The position numbers and the translations under genes were made by a program. From Tissierellia bacterium KA00581 (GTDB taxonomy: Bacteria > Bacillota > Clostridia > Tissierellales > Peptoniphilaceae): DNA of 37,143 bases. This document shows positions 7,233-13,889 of the stretch, piece after piece. Below the pieces are notes generated by a model. It did no database searches. It was not told where the DNA came from and worked only from the letters and a program-made list of their open reading frames with translations. Every line of letters starts with the position of its first letter. Position 1 is the stretch's first letter. The stretch spans positions 1 to 37,143 of the forward strand of contig KQ959612.1 of assembly GCA_001552895.1 (NCBI GenBank), read 5' to 3'.

Positions 7233-8456
7233 CTATTTTAAAATTTCTTCATTAAAAAGTTTTTCTAAACTTTTAAAAAGTTTACCTATATCATTATTGT
7301 AAATAAAATCAAAGCCACAAAATAAAAACTTACTATCTTTATCTAAATTATTAGAAACGCCGGAAATTGTAGTTGGAAACTTTCCATTTGAAGATAAAAT
7401 TTCTCCAACTTCTACACTTGTAAAAAAGTCTATAATTTTTTTAACTCCCTTTTTATTTTTCTTTGCAATCAAAAATATAGGACTTACAATTGCTCCATCT
7501 TTTGGCCAAACAACCTTTAAAGCAGATGTTCTTGAAACCATTTGAGTAAAGAAAAGAGGTGTAATATTTATAATCGGATTATATTTGTCATCTCCTTTTT
7601 TCTTTACCATTTCTGAAGGGTGCAAACTCTTTTTATACACCTTAGCTAAAGCTTTAATTCCATCAATTCCCCACTTAGAATATATATTTATAACAACTGC
7701 ATTAAACATATCTAAATCATTAAGAGGAAGAGCAACACTGTCAGTATACTTACCACTAAATAAAAGTTCTTCCCATGATAAAGGTGCTTTTTTACCAGAG
7801 AGATTATTATAATTTACCAAAAATACACAAGGAACAACTGCAACTATATTGTATATGTTTTTAGAGTCTTTAAATAATTTTTTTTCATCTTCAAAATCCT
7901 TATTTATATTTTCCATATTAATATAATATTCATTTTTTTCAGTAAATTTTTCAATACATTCTCTATTAAAAAATAAATCAAACCCAGCAGATAAAAACAC
8001 ATCTGAAACATTGTTAATATCATTTGAAAATTCATCTTCAAGCCATGAAACCCCAAGACTTGCAGATCTTAAATCATAACCTATTTTTAAACCATTTTTA
8101 TTTTCATCTTCAACAAATTTATCAAAAGAGTCAATTAGCGGAAGCCTTAATGGACAAGGAACTATTCCTTTAATAACAATATCTTTATTTTCTTTATCAT
8201 CTTGAAAAGATTCTTCACTTAAAGTTTTATCAGCTTTTATTTGACCATCATTTAAAAACAATTTAAGTTTTTCTTCAAAAGATTCTTTATTTATGCCTTT
8301 AACCTTTATAGCCATATTTAAAGAAACAATTTTTCCCATAGTTAAAAGCATTTTTTTATCTCTTAACTGATCAAATCCATTATTTATAAAAAATTGTAAA
8401 AGTTTATCATTTCCATTAAGTATATTATACAATTTATCATCAAAATTTATATTCAT
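7233..8456 (-). CDS. Cytosolic solute-binding-protein fold with DUF1858-like N-terminus
   Basis: This 407-residue protein starts with a helical DUF1858-like module (about 1-65: LLQFFINNGFDQL...TMGKIVSLNMAIKVKGI). It continues as a type-2 periplasmic-binding-protein fold, recognisable from blocks such as NIYNIVAVVPCVFLVNYNNL, APLSWEELLFSGKY, SVALPLNDLDMFNAVV and the ending typical of iron/anion-binding proteins. It has no signal peptide or lipobox, so unlike transport SBPs it should stay in the cytoplasm. The motif VPCPLRLPL lies at the domain border. Start ATG 8456 is supported by AGGAGG. It is the first gene of the trio with the GTPase and ABC ATPase. I infer a ligand-sensing or ligand-carrying role; the ligand cannot be read from the sequence. 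Confidence 0.7.
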   Translation of the reverse strand: MNINFDDKLYNILNGNDKLLQFFINNGFDQLRDKKMLLTMGKIVSLNMAIKVKGINKESFEEKLKLFLNDGQIKADKTLSEESFQDDKENKDIVIKGIVPCPLRLPLIDSFDKFVEDENKNGLKIGYDLRSASLGVSWLEDEFSNDINNVSDVFLSAGFDLFFNRECIEKFTEKNEYYINMENINKDFEDEKKLFKDSKNIYNIVAVVPCVFLVNYNNLSGKKAPLSWEELLFSGKYTDSVALPLNDLDMFNAVVINIYSKWGIDGIKALAKVYKKSLHPSEMVKKKGDDKYNPIINITPLFFTQMVSRTSALKVVWPKDGAIVSPIFLIAKKNKKGVKKIIDFFTSVEVGEILSSNGKFPTTISGVSNNLDKDSKFLFCGFDFIYNNDIGKLFKSLEKLFNEEILK

Positions 8457-8521
8457 AATACCTCCTGTTGTATTTTAGTATTTTTATATTTTTATTACAT
8501 TCATTTAACTATTCTAATTAT

Positions 8522-8551
8522 ATAATAGTATTTTAAATTTTTCTGTTGCAA
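8522..8551 (-). promoter_or_regulatory. Possible promoter of the SBP/GTPase/ABC operon
   Basis: On the minus strand TTGCAA and TATTAT are separated by 18 bases, with an overlapping TATAAT slightly downstream. The -35 lies in an imperfect palindrome (TTGCATTTGCAA), which could bind a regulator. The rest of 8457-8580 holds only this region and the ribosome site. Confidence 0.3.
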
Positions 8552-8581
8552 ATGCAAAAAAAAATAAAAAATACTAAAATT

Positions 8582-8617
8582 AAAAGCCCTAAAGAGAAAT
8601 TTCTCTTTAGGACTTTT
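8582..8617 (-). terminator. Terminator after the selenoprotein operon
   Basis: An 18-bp inverted repeat (AAAGAGAAA core) closes completely on the minus strand through a G-U pair but has a C-A mismatch on the plus strand, and is followed by T-rich sequence in the minus direction. It lies 14 bases after the second selenoprotein-like gene and separates it from the trio operon. Confidence 0.8.
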
Positions 8618-8630
8618 TTATTTATTAAAT

Positions 8631-8909
8631 TTACTTTTTTAATAACGCAACTATATTTTCTAAGCCAAATAGAGTAATTGTTTTTATTTCTATAATTGAT
8701 GTATTTTTTATATTTTTTGAAACATAAATATCTACTTTATTAGATTTATATACAATATAATTTGAAAAATCAACTGGTTTACCAATCAAAACTGAAGGTT
8801 TTAAAAAAGATTTTACATCTCAACTTACTTGTGCTTTTAAGTCAATAGTTAAAAAATTTTTATCATCATTTAAAAATTTTTTAACATTTTCATCTACAAC
8901 TACTTTAAT
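8631..8909 (-). CDS. Selenoprotein-like HesB-type paralog, in-frame UGA, ATT start
   Basis: Reading through one TGA (8820-8822, codon 30) gives a 92-residue protein opening IKVVVDENVKKFL and ending ALLKK-TAA. It aligns along its length with the neighbouring gene (IIIDEKAKKYL against VVVDENVKKFL; shared SVGKP/LIGKP), and the two TGA codons fall at the same place. The fold suggested is the small HesB/IscA-like family known in databases as CC/Se-motif (seleno)proteins (from memory). The Cys two residues before the paralog's Ser-Sec is missing; the local context is QVS-Sec-DV. No ATG is present: the start matching the paralog's Met is ATT at 8907-8909, eight bases after the core of a near-perfect ribosome site. 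An in-frame GTG nine bases upstream lies inside that site. It is 17 bases after the paralog, so they are co-transcribed. Readthrough could only be proved by experiment. Confidence 0.72.
8786..8804 (-). promoter_or_regulatory. Weak SECIS-like hairpin in the downstream selenoprotein gene
   Basis: Beginning 15 bases after the UGA, TTAAAAC pairs with GTTTTGA (7 bp including one G-U) around a 5-base loop, CTTCA. Position and size fit bacterial SECIS rules, but the loop lacks the G expected in its first two positions. It is therefore weaker than the element of the paralog. Confidence 0.35.
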
Positions 8910-8913
8910 TTTT

Positions 8914-8922
8914 ATCACCTCT
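8914..8922 (-). promoter_or_regulatory. Ribosome site that decides the ATT start
   Basis: AGAGGTGAT on the minus strand matches the anti-Shine-Dalgarno consensus AGGAGGTGAT at all but one position. Its GAGG core is eight bases from ATT 8909, the ideal distance, whereas the GTG within it is too close to serve as a start. Confidence 0.7.
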
Positions 8923-8926
8923 AAAA

Positions 8927-9211
8927 TTAAACGATAATTCCATTTAAACTTAAATTTTCCATAAATAAAAAACTATATGTACTAACAGTAATAGTATCAT
9001 TTACAGCTTTTATATTTTTCATGATATATACATCAAAATCATCTACTTTTTTTAAATCAAAATTTTCAGTATTATAAGGTTTACCAACTGAAGCCAGTGG
9101 TTTAAATACTGTTCCACTTCAAGAACTACATCCTCTAACTTCTATAGTAAATACACTTTGTTTATTATCTTTTAAATATTTTTTTGCCTTTTCATCTATT
9201 ATAATTTTCAT
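8927..9211 (-). CDS. Selenoprotein-like HesB-type protein, in-frame UGA at codon 31
   Basis: From ATG 9211 the frame is open except for one TGA (9119-9121, codon 31) and ends at TAA, giving 94 residues. The recoded position lies in VRGCSS-Sec-SG, a CxxU redox motif in the place where HesB/IscA-like proteins carry their first conserved Cys. This matches the small CC/Se-motif (seleno)protein family, as I remember it. Protein-like sequence continues on both sides of the TGA, and a tandem paralog has a TGA at the same position, so a disrupted pseudogene is unlikely. A well-placed SECIS-like hairpin follows. A GGAG lies 12 bases before the ATG, rather far. The gene follows the rluA-like gene by 47 bases and may share its transcript. 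If Sec is inserted, it is probably a selenium-dependent redox or metal/sulphur-handling protein. Confidence 0.8.
9083..9101 (-). promoter_or_regulatory. Bacterial SECIS-like element
   Basis: On the mRNA, ACCACUG pairs with CAGUUGGU through seven base pairs with one bulged U. The stem closes a 4-base loop, GCUU, that starts with G. The loop begins 24 bases after the UGA. Stem length, bulge, leading G and the 16-37-base distance all fit the published bacterial SECIS consensus, as I recall it. The sequence is also coding. Confidence 0.65.
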
Positions 9212-9258
9212 ATAAGATTCAACTCCTTTTGTAGCTTTTATATACCCAAGAAAATATA

Positions 9259-10218
9259 TCAATTAAAAATTTCATCTATAATTTTTTTATAATTTTCATC
9301 TAAAGGTGCTAAAAATTCTTTATCATTAAGGTAAGATAGACTACCTTGTATATTTTTAAATCTAATACTTCTAGCATGAAGAAATTGACCTTTTAAATCA
9401 AACTTTTCTTTAAAAAATTTATTAATATCATTTTTCCCGTATTTTTCATCTCCTATTATCGGTAAATTTTTAGAGCTTAAATGTACTCTTATTTGATGAG
9501 TTCTACCTGTTAATAATTTTATTTTAAGAAGAGAAAAGCCATTTTTTGTATTCTCAACAAAAACTTCTGTAATAGAATCTTTTCCATTTTCTGAAATAGA
9601 GCTTATATTTTTTTCTTTATTTTTTTCTAATTTTTCTTTTATTACAAAATCTTTTTTTATAGTTCCTTTAACAATAGTTACATAAAATTTTTCAATACAA
9701 TTTTCTCTTATTCTATTAAGTTCCCTAAGTGAAAAAGCATTTTTAGCTCCAATTACAACACCTGATGTATTTCTATCAAGTCTATTTACTATCGCTGGAA
9801 CAAAAGTTTTTTCAATTCGTGGAATAAATTCTTTTTTTTCAATTAAATATCCAATTAAAAAATCAACTAGATTATTTCCATAATCATCTTTAGATGCAGC
9901 ATGTGAAAGAAGCCCTTTGGGTTTGTTTAAAATAATTATATTTTCATCTTCATAAATAATATCTAACTTTTTTATAAATTTATATTTTTTTTCTTTAGAA
10001 GAAATTAACTCTTTAAGATTTTCTTCATAAATAAAAATATTTATAATATCACCTTTTTTTAAAATATAATTTGAAGTAACTTTTTTTCTATTTACTTTTA
10101 TTTTTTTTGTTCTTAAAAATTTTTGAATAAGAGAACTATTTGCCTTATCTAAATATTTTTTTAAAAATCTATCTATACGTTGTTCTTCATCATTAAGGTT
10201 AATTTCAATATTTCTCAT
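9259..10218 (-). CDS. RluA-family pseudouridine synthase (RluC/RluD type)
   Basis: This 319-residue enzyme isomerises uridines in rRNA. It has an N-terminal S4 RNA-binding domain (about 12-60, RIDRFLKKYLDKANSSLIQKF) and then the RluA catalytic domain with NRLDRNTSGVV, whose Asp is the catalytic nucleophile, and LLTGRTHQIRVHL, the conserved arginine motif. The S4 domain and length fit RluC or RluD; the target site cannot be told. ATG 10218 follows AAGGTGG, whereas a longer frame upstream runs through the promoter. The gene ends in TGA, which shows that TGA normally terminates here. Its promoter is embedded in the terminator of the preceding operon. Confidence 0.88.
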   Translation of the reverse strand: MRNIEINLNDEEQRIDRFLKKYLDKANSSLIQKFLRTKKIKVNRKKVTSNYILKKGDIINIFIYEENLKELISSKEKKYKFIKKLDIIYEDENIIILNKPKGLLSHAASKDDYGNNLVDFLIGYLIEKKEFIPRIEKTFVPAIVNRLDRNTSGVVIGAKNAFSLRELNRIRENCIEKFYVTIVKGTIKKDFVIKEKLEKNKEKNISSISENGKDSITEVFVENTKNGFSLLKIKLLTGRTHQIRVHLSSKNLPIIGDEKYGKNDINKFFKEKFDLKGQFLHARSIRFKNIQGSLSYLNDKEFLAPLDENYKKIIDEIFN

Positions 10219-10240
10219 AAACACCACCTTCCTTTTAAAA

Positions 10241-10269
10241 ATTTTATCATAAAAACAAAAGGATAACAA
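10241..10269 (-). promoter_or_regulatory. Promoter of the rluA-like gene
   Basis: On the minus strand TTGTTA and TAAAAT are separated by exactly 17 bases, with TGA directly before the -10 (extended -10). The -35 box is formed by the 3' arm of the terminator of the preceding operon, so the two signals overlap. Confidence 0.5.
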
Positions 10270-10289
10270 GAAAATTTTGTTACCCTTTT
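10257..10289 (-). terminator. Terminator after mobB
   Basis: AAAAGGGTAACAA and TTGTTATCCTTTT pair over 13 bases (one G-U) on the minus strand only, with an 8-base loop, followed by GTTTTTAT. It begins 11 bases after the mobB stop codon and ends the six-gene operon. Confidence 0.75.
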
Positions 10290-10299
10290 ATTATAAAAT

Positions 10300-10791
10300 T
10301 TAAATTTCAAAATATTTTTTTATTTTTTCAGCAATCTTTTCATATTCATTAGGTTTAAATTGGCTAACTTCTATATCTTTATTAACATCTGTAACTAATG
10401 CAATTAGCTTTTCTTTTTTAGAAATTATTTTTGTTGAATATCCAGTTCTAAAAACTTCTATTCTATCTAAATTTTCCCATTTATATCCTTCAACCAAGGT
10501 AAAATCACATCCTTGTATTGATTTTAAAACTTCATCTAATGTTTTTTCTTCTTTAACATTTTCTATAGTTATAACTCTTTTTGGACTAACCATTTTAACA
10601 AGGCTTGCTCCATTTTGAGTAAAAATATAACTATCCTTTCCTTCTTTGTCAAAATCAAACTCTTTATGATGATGTTTTACTACTGCGACCTTAAGTCCTT
10701 GTTTTGAAAAAATTTTAAGTAAATTTTTTATTAGCGTTGTTTTACCAACATTTGAACATTCTCCAACTATTGAAATAGCCTTATACTTCAT
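10300..10791 (-). CDS. mobB: MobB-type molybdopterin-guanine dinucleotide biosynthesis protein
   Basis: This small P-loop GTPase of 163 residues assists late steps of molybdenum-cofactor dinucleotide formation. It shows the P-loop GECSNVGKTT near the N-terminus, the VAVVKHHHKEFDFDKEGKDSYIFTQNGA block typical of MobB (relatives have KHxxHxFxxDxxGKDS), and FTLVEGYK as the Walker B region. The start overlaps the 3' end of moeA by 11 bases, so they are translationally coupled, which supports the cofactor assignment. No mobA, moaA-E or molybdate transporter is present in the window, so the rest must be elsewhere. Confidence 0.88.
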   Translation of the reverse strand: MKYKAISIVGECSNVGKTTLIKNLLKIFSKQGLKVAVVKHHHKEFDFDKEGKDSYIFTQNGASLVKMVSPKRVITIENVKEEKTLDEVLKSIQGCDFTLVEGYKWENLDRIEVFRTGYSTKIISKKEKLIALVTDVNKDIEVSQFKPNEYEKIAEKIKKYFEI

Positions 10792-12010
10792 ATAAAAATT
10801 CTACCTCTACTTCTTGAGATTTAGTTAAAGTTTGATTAGGCTCAACTATTACTATAGAATTTTTTTGTGCCATGGAGGAAAGAACACCTGAATTTTGTTT
10901 CTTTTCAATTTCTGTAAAATACTTTCCATTTTCATAAAAAGTATTTGCTCTTAAAATTCTATTTACTTTAGCTGTTTTTTCAAATCCATTTTTAAGTATC
11001 GATTTAACTTTTAACATATTTGAATTTTTATTTTGCATCTTTAAAATTATAGCTCTTACATAAAGATAAAAATTCATAAAACTAGCTGCTGGATTTCCTG
11101 AAAGAGCAAAAACTAATTTATCTTTTAACATTCCACAAAAAACATGTCCACCGGGTTTTGCACTAACTCTTGTAAAAATAGTCTTTACTCCAATTTTATC
11201 AAGTGCAGTTAAAACAAAATCACTATCTCCAACAGAAATACCACCAGATGAAATAACTATATCAGATTTTTCTAATGCTTTTTTATACATATTAACTAAA
11301 GAATCTAAATCATCTTTAACAATTCCATAATTAACTGTATCTGCTCCATAAACTTTAGCTAAATTTTCAGATACATAACTATTACTATTTCTAATTTTTC
11401 CATCTTCTAATTTGTCATTTATATCTAGAAGTTCGCTTCCAGTTGCAAAAATACCAACTTGTGGTTTTTTATAAACTTTTATTTCACTTACTCCAAGACT
11501 TGCTAAAATTCCAATTTCACTTGGTGTTATAAGAGTATCTTTCTTTAATACGATATCTCCTTTTTCTACATCTTCGCCCTTTTTTATTACATTTACATTT
11601 TTACCTATAGCAGAGAAAATCTTAACAGAAAAGTCATCAAATTCTGTATCTTCATACCTTACGATACAATTTGCTCCTTTTGGTATCTTAGCTCCTGTCA
11701 TTATTCTTACAGCTTCATTTTTAGAAATTTCACAATTTAAAACATCTCCAGCCATAATAACCGCTATAACTTTTAATACAACTGGTTTATCTTTTGTTGC
11801 ACTTTCTACATCTTCTTTTCTAAAAGCATATCCATCAAGTGGAGATTTATCAAAATCTGGAATATTTACTGTAGAAATTATATCTTGTGCTAGAACCCTA
11901 TTAAGAGATTCATTAAATGATATAGTTTCTATTTCTTTTTTAACTTCAATTTTTTCAATTAAATTTCTTGCTTGTTCTAAAGTTATTGGTTTAAAATTAT
12001 TTACTATCAT
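10781..12010 (-). CDS. moeA: Molybdopterin molybdotransferase
   Basis: MoeA inserts molybdate into adenylylated molybdopterin. The 409-residue protein is full length, with domain I beginning ITLEQARNLIEKI, NIPDFDKSPLDGYAF near residue 50, the MTGAKIPKGANCIVRYEDT block, the MogA-like core with ATGSELLD and SSGGISVGDSDF, FALSGNPAASF, and the C-terminal beta domain. It overlaps the PerM-like gene by 14 bases and mobB by 11, so the three are one coupled unit. It could also handle tungstate, which the sequence does not tell. Confidence 0.93.
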   Translation of the reverse strand: MIVNNFKPITLEQARNLIEKIEVKKEIETISFNESLNRVLAQDIISTVNIPDFDKSPLDGYAFRKEDVESATKDKPVVLKVIAVIMAGDVLNCEISKNEAVRIMTGAKIPKGANCIVRYEDTEFDDFSVKIFSAIGKNVNVIKKGEDVEKGDIVLKKDTLITPSEIGILASLGVSEIKVYKKPQVGIFATGSELLDINDKLEDGKIRNSNSYVSENLAKVYGADTVNYGIVKDDLDSLVNMYKKALEKSDIVISSGGISVGDSDFVLTALDKIGVKTIFTRVSAKPGGHVFCGMLKDKLVFALSGNPAASFMNFYLYVRAIILKMQNKNSNMLKVKSILKNGFEKTAKVNRILRANTFYENGKYFTEIEKKQNSGVLSSMAQKNSIVIVEPNQTLTKSQEVEVEFLYEV

Positions 12011-12578
12011 AGCTTTCTCCTAAATTTTCATATTCATATTTTTGCCTTTGTTCTCTTTGCTTTTTTCTTTTTTCTTTTCTTTCTCTAAGAATTTTTTTTC
12101 TATTAAAAGAATATATATCATTAATATTTATAAGAGAATTAAGAATAAATATGATAATAGAAATTACACTAACTCCTTTATTTCCTTTTATAATTGCCGA
12201 TATTATAGCAAGTAGTATAACAATAGCAACTCTAAAATTAATTTTTCTAGATAATAAAATTGGTTCTAAAACAAGTCTTACAGTTAAAATTGTAAGATAA
12301 AGAACTGCTAAATTAGATGCTATAACCGTTTCTTGTTTAATTAAATTAAAAATAATTAAATATGATAAATAAAGTCCATTTCCAATTATTGGAACAAATT
12401 CAAGTAGTCCTATTATAAGACTTACCTTAAATTTTCCTTGATAATTAATTAAATACATTGCAATTAAAGAAGAAATAAAAGCTAAAATAACAAGTACTGC
12501 TTGAACAGATAAATATTCTTTAAAAGTCTTTTTAGATTTCTTTAAAATTGCCAATATATAACTTTTATACATTTTCAT
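11997..12578 (-). CDS. Short PerM/AI-2E-family-like membrane protein
   Basis: This 193-residue membrane protein has about five hydrophobic segments and a strongly basic tail (KKILRERKEKRKKQREQRQK). The segment IIGLLEFVPIIGNGLYLSYL is the hallmark of the PerM/YtvI 'AI-2E family transporter' group (LxxxPxIG near the fifth helix of the usual protein). Family members are normally about 340-380 residues, so this protein corresponds to the C-terminal half only. No matching N-terminal half is encoded upstream, where pgi lies directly. It may be a shortened, functional version or a decayed remnant; the intact frame and overlap with moeA favour function. A strong AGGAGG lies 11 bases before the ATG. 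Confidence 0.6.
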   Translation of the reverse strand: MKMYKSYILAILKKSKKTFKEYLSVQAVLVILAFISSLIAMYLINYQGKFKVSLIIGLLEFVPIIGNGLYLSYLIIFNLIKQETVIASNLAVLYLTILTVRLVLEPILLSRKINFRVAIVILLAIISAIIKGNKGVSVISIIIFILNSLININDIYSFNRKKILRERKEKRKKQREQRQKYEYENLGESYDSK

Positions 12579-12620
12579 AAGGCACTTTTCCTCCTAATAT
12601 TAAATTAAAATATTTTAAAA

Positions 12621-13889
12621 TTAATTCATTTTTTCTAAAAGATTATACATAGCCCTCTTATAATTATCAACTCCTGGTTGATCAAACGGATTAACTCCTA
12701 ACATATATGCCGAAATCGCACATGACATTTCAAAAAAGTAAATTAACTTACCGATATTATAAGCACTAATTTGTGGTATTTTTACTCTAACACTTGAAAC
12801 ATTTCCTTCAATATGTGCAATTCTTGTAGCTTGAACAGCTATTTTATTTATATCATTTATACTTTTTTCGCTTAAATAGTTAAGTTTATCAAAATCGTCT
12901 TTTAAAAATGGAACTTTTAAATCTACATTGCTTTTTGCTATATCTATAAAAGTTTCAAAAATTATTTTATTTCCATCTTGAATCATTTGCCCAAAAGAAT
13001 GTAAATCTCTTGTAAATACAGCACTTTCAACATATAACCCTTTAGCATCTTTACCTTCACTTTCAGAAAATAATTGTTTAAACCATTCTTGAAAAAATTT
13101 AAGTTTTGGCTCATTTACAATTAAATATTCTATTTGCTTTTTGTTTCTAAATAAAATATTTCTAAAAGTTGCATATCTAACGCAAGGATTTGATATATCT
13201 CTTTTAGTAAATTTATCTAAAACATCATCTACCCCTTTAAGCATCTGATCTGTATCAATACCTGCACACATTATTGGAAAAAGACCAACTGCTGTTAAAA
13301 CAGAAAATCTTCCGCCAATATTTTTTGGAACAGAAAAGCTTTCATATCCACACTCATTTACTAATTTTCTTAAAATACCATCTTTAAGATCTGTTGTTAT
13401 TATTATTCTTTCTTTACTTTCTTCTTTATATTTCTTTTCACATAATACTTTTAAAACTCTAAATGCTAATGCAGTTTCAAAAGTACTTCCCGACTTTGAA
13501 ATAACATTTATGTAAAAATCTTTTTCATTTATGTATTCACAAAGAGAAGCTAAATATTCAGAGCTTAAATCATTACCGCAAAATAAAATTTCAAAATCAT
13601 CTTTTTTAAAATATGGTTTTAAACTTTCTATAACAGCCTTAGCTCCTAAAAAGCTTCCACCAACACCAATAACAACAAGAAGATTTGACTTTCTTACCTT
13701 TTTTGACAAATCTTTCATTCTTTCATATTCTTTTTTATCATAAGTTTGTGAAATATCTACCCATCCTAACATTTCACTACCCTTACCATTTTTTAATAAA
13801 ATTTTATCTAAAGCATTTAAAGCCTCATTTTCATATTTTTCTAAATTTAAATCTTCTGAAAAATCTATCTCAAAATCTTTACAATTCAT
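12621..13889 (-). CDS. pgi: Glucose-6-phosphate isomerase
   Basis: This glycolytic enzyme interconverts glucose 6-phosphate and fructose 6-phosphate in the cytosol. The 422-residue protein is of the shorter bacterial type (about 420-450). Diagnostic parts are VVIGVGGSFLGAKAVIE, NVISKSGSTFETALAFR, PKNIGGRFSVLTAVG (the PGI signature with the active-site Arg), and the C-terminal region NPFDQPGVDNYKRAMY, which contains the catalytic Lys. Its ATG shares a base with the stop of the phosphatase gene (TAATG), so they are coupled. It also supplies hexose phosphate for sugar nucleotides, although the capsule operon is a separate unit. Confidence 0.95.
   Translation of the reverse strand: MNCKDFEIDFSEDLNLEKYENEALNALDKILLKNGKGSEMLGWVDISQTYDKKEYERMKDLSKKVRKSNLLVVIGVGGSFLGAKAVIESLKPYFKKDDFEILFCGNDLSSEYLASLCEYINEKDFYINVISKSGSTFETALAFRVLKVLCEKKYKEESKERIIITTDLKDGILRKLVNECGYESFSVPKNIGGRFSVLTAVGLFPIMCAGIDTDQMLKGVDDVLDKFTKRDISNPCVRYATFRNILFRNKKQIEYLIVNEPKLKFFQEWFKQLFSESEGKDAKGLYVESAVFTRDLHSFGQMIQDGNKIIFETFIDIAKSNVDLKVPFLKDDFDKLNYLSEKSINDINKIAVQATRIAHIEGNVSSVRVKIPQISAYNIGKLIYFFEMSCAISAYMLGVNPFDQPGVDNYKRAMYNLLEKMN

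Noticed and set aside
7233-8456. Ordinary secreted ABC-transporter binding protein
   Set aside because: The N-terminus is a soluble helical module with acidic residues and has neither a signal peptide nor a lipobox Cys.
8907-8918. GTG at 8918 as start of the second selenoprotein-like gene
   Set aside because: It lies inside the Shine-Dalgarno sequence itself with no room for initiation, and would add residues absent from the paralog.
8631-9211. Pseudogenes broken by nonsense mutations, or a code in which TGA means tryptophan
   Set aside because: Both paralogs have the TGA at the same aligned site with intact sequence after it, Trp is coded by TGG throughout, and TGA serves as a normal stop at 9259 and 25408.
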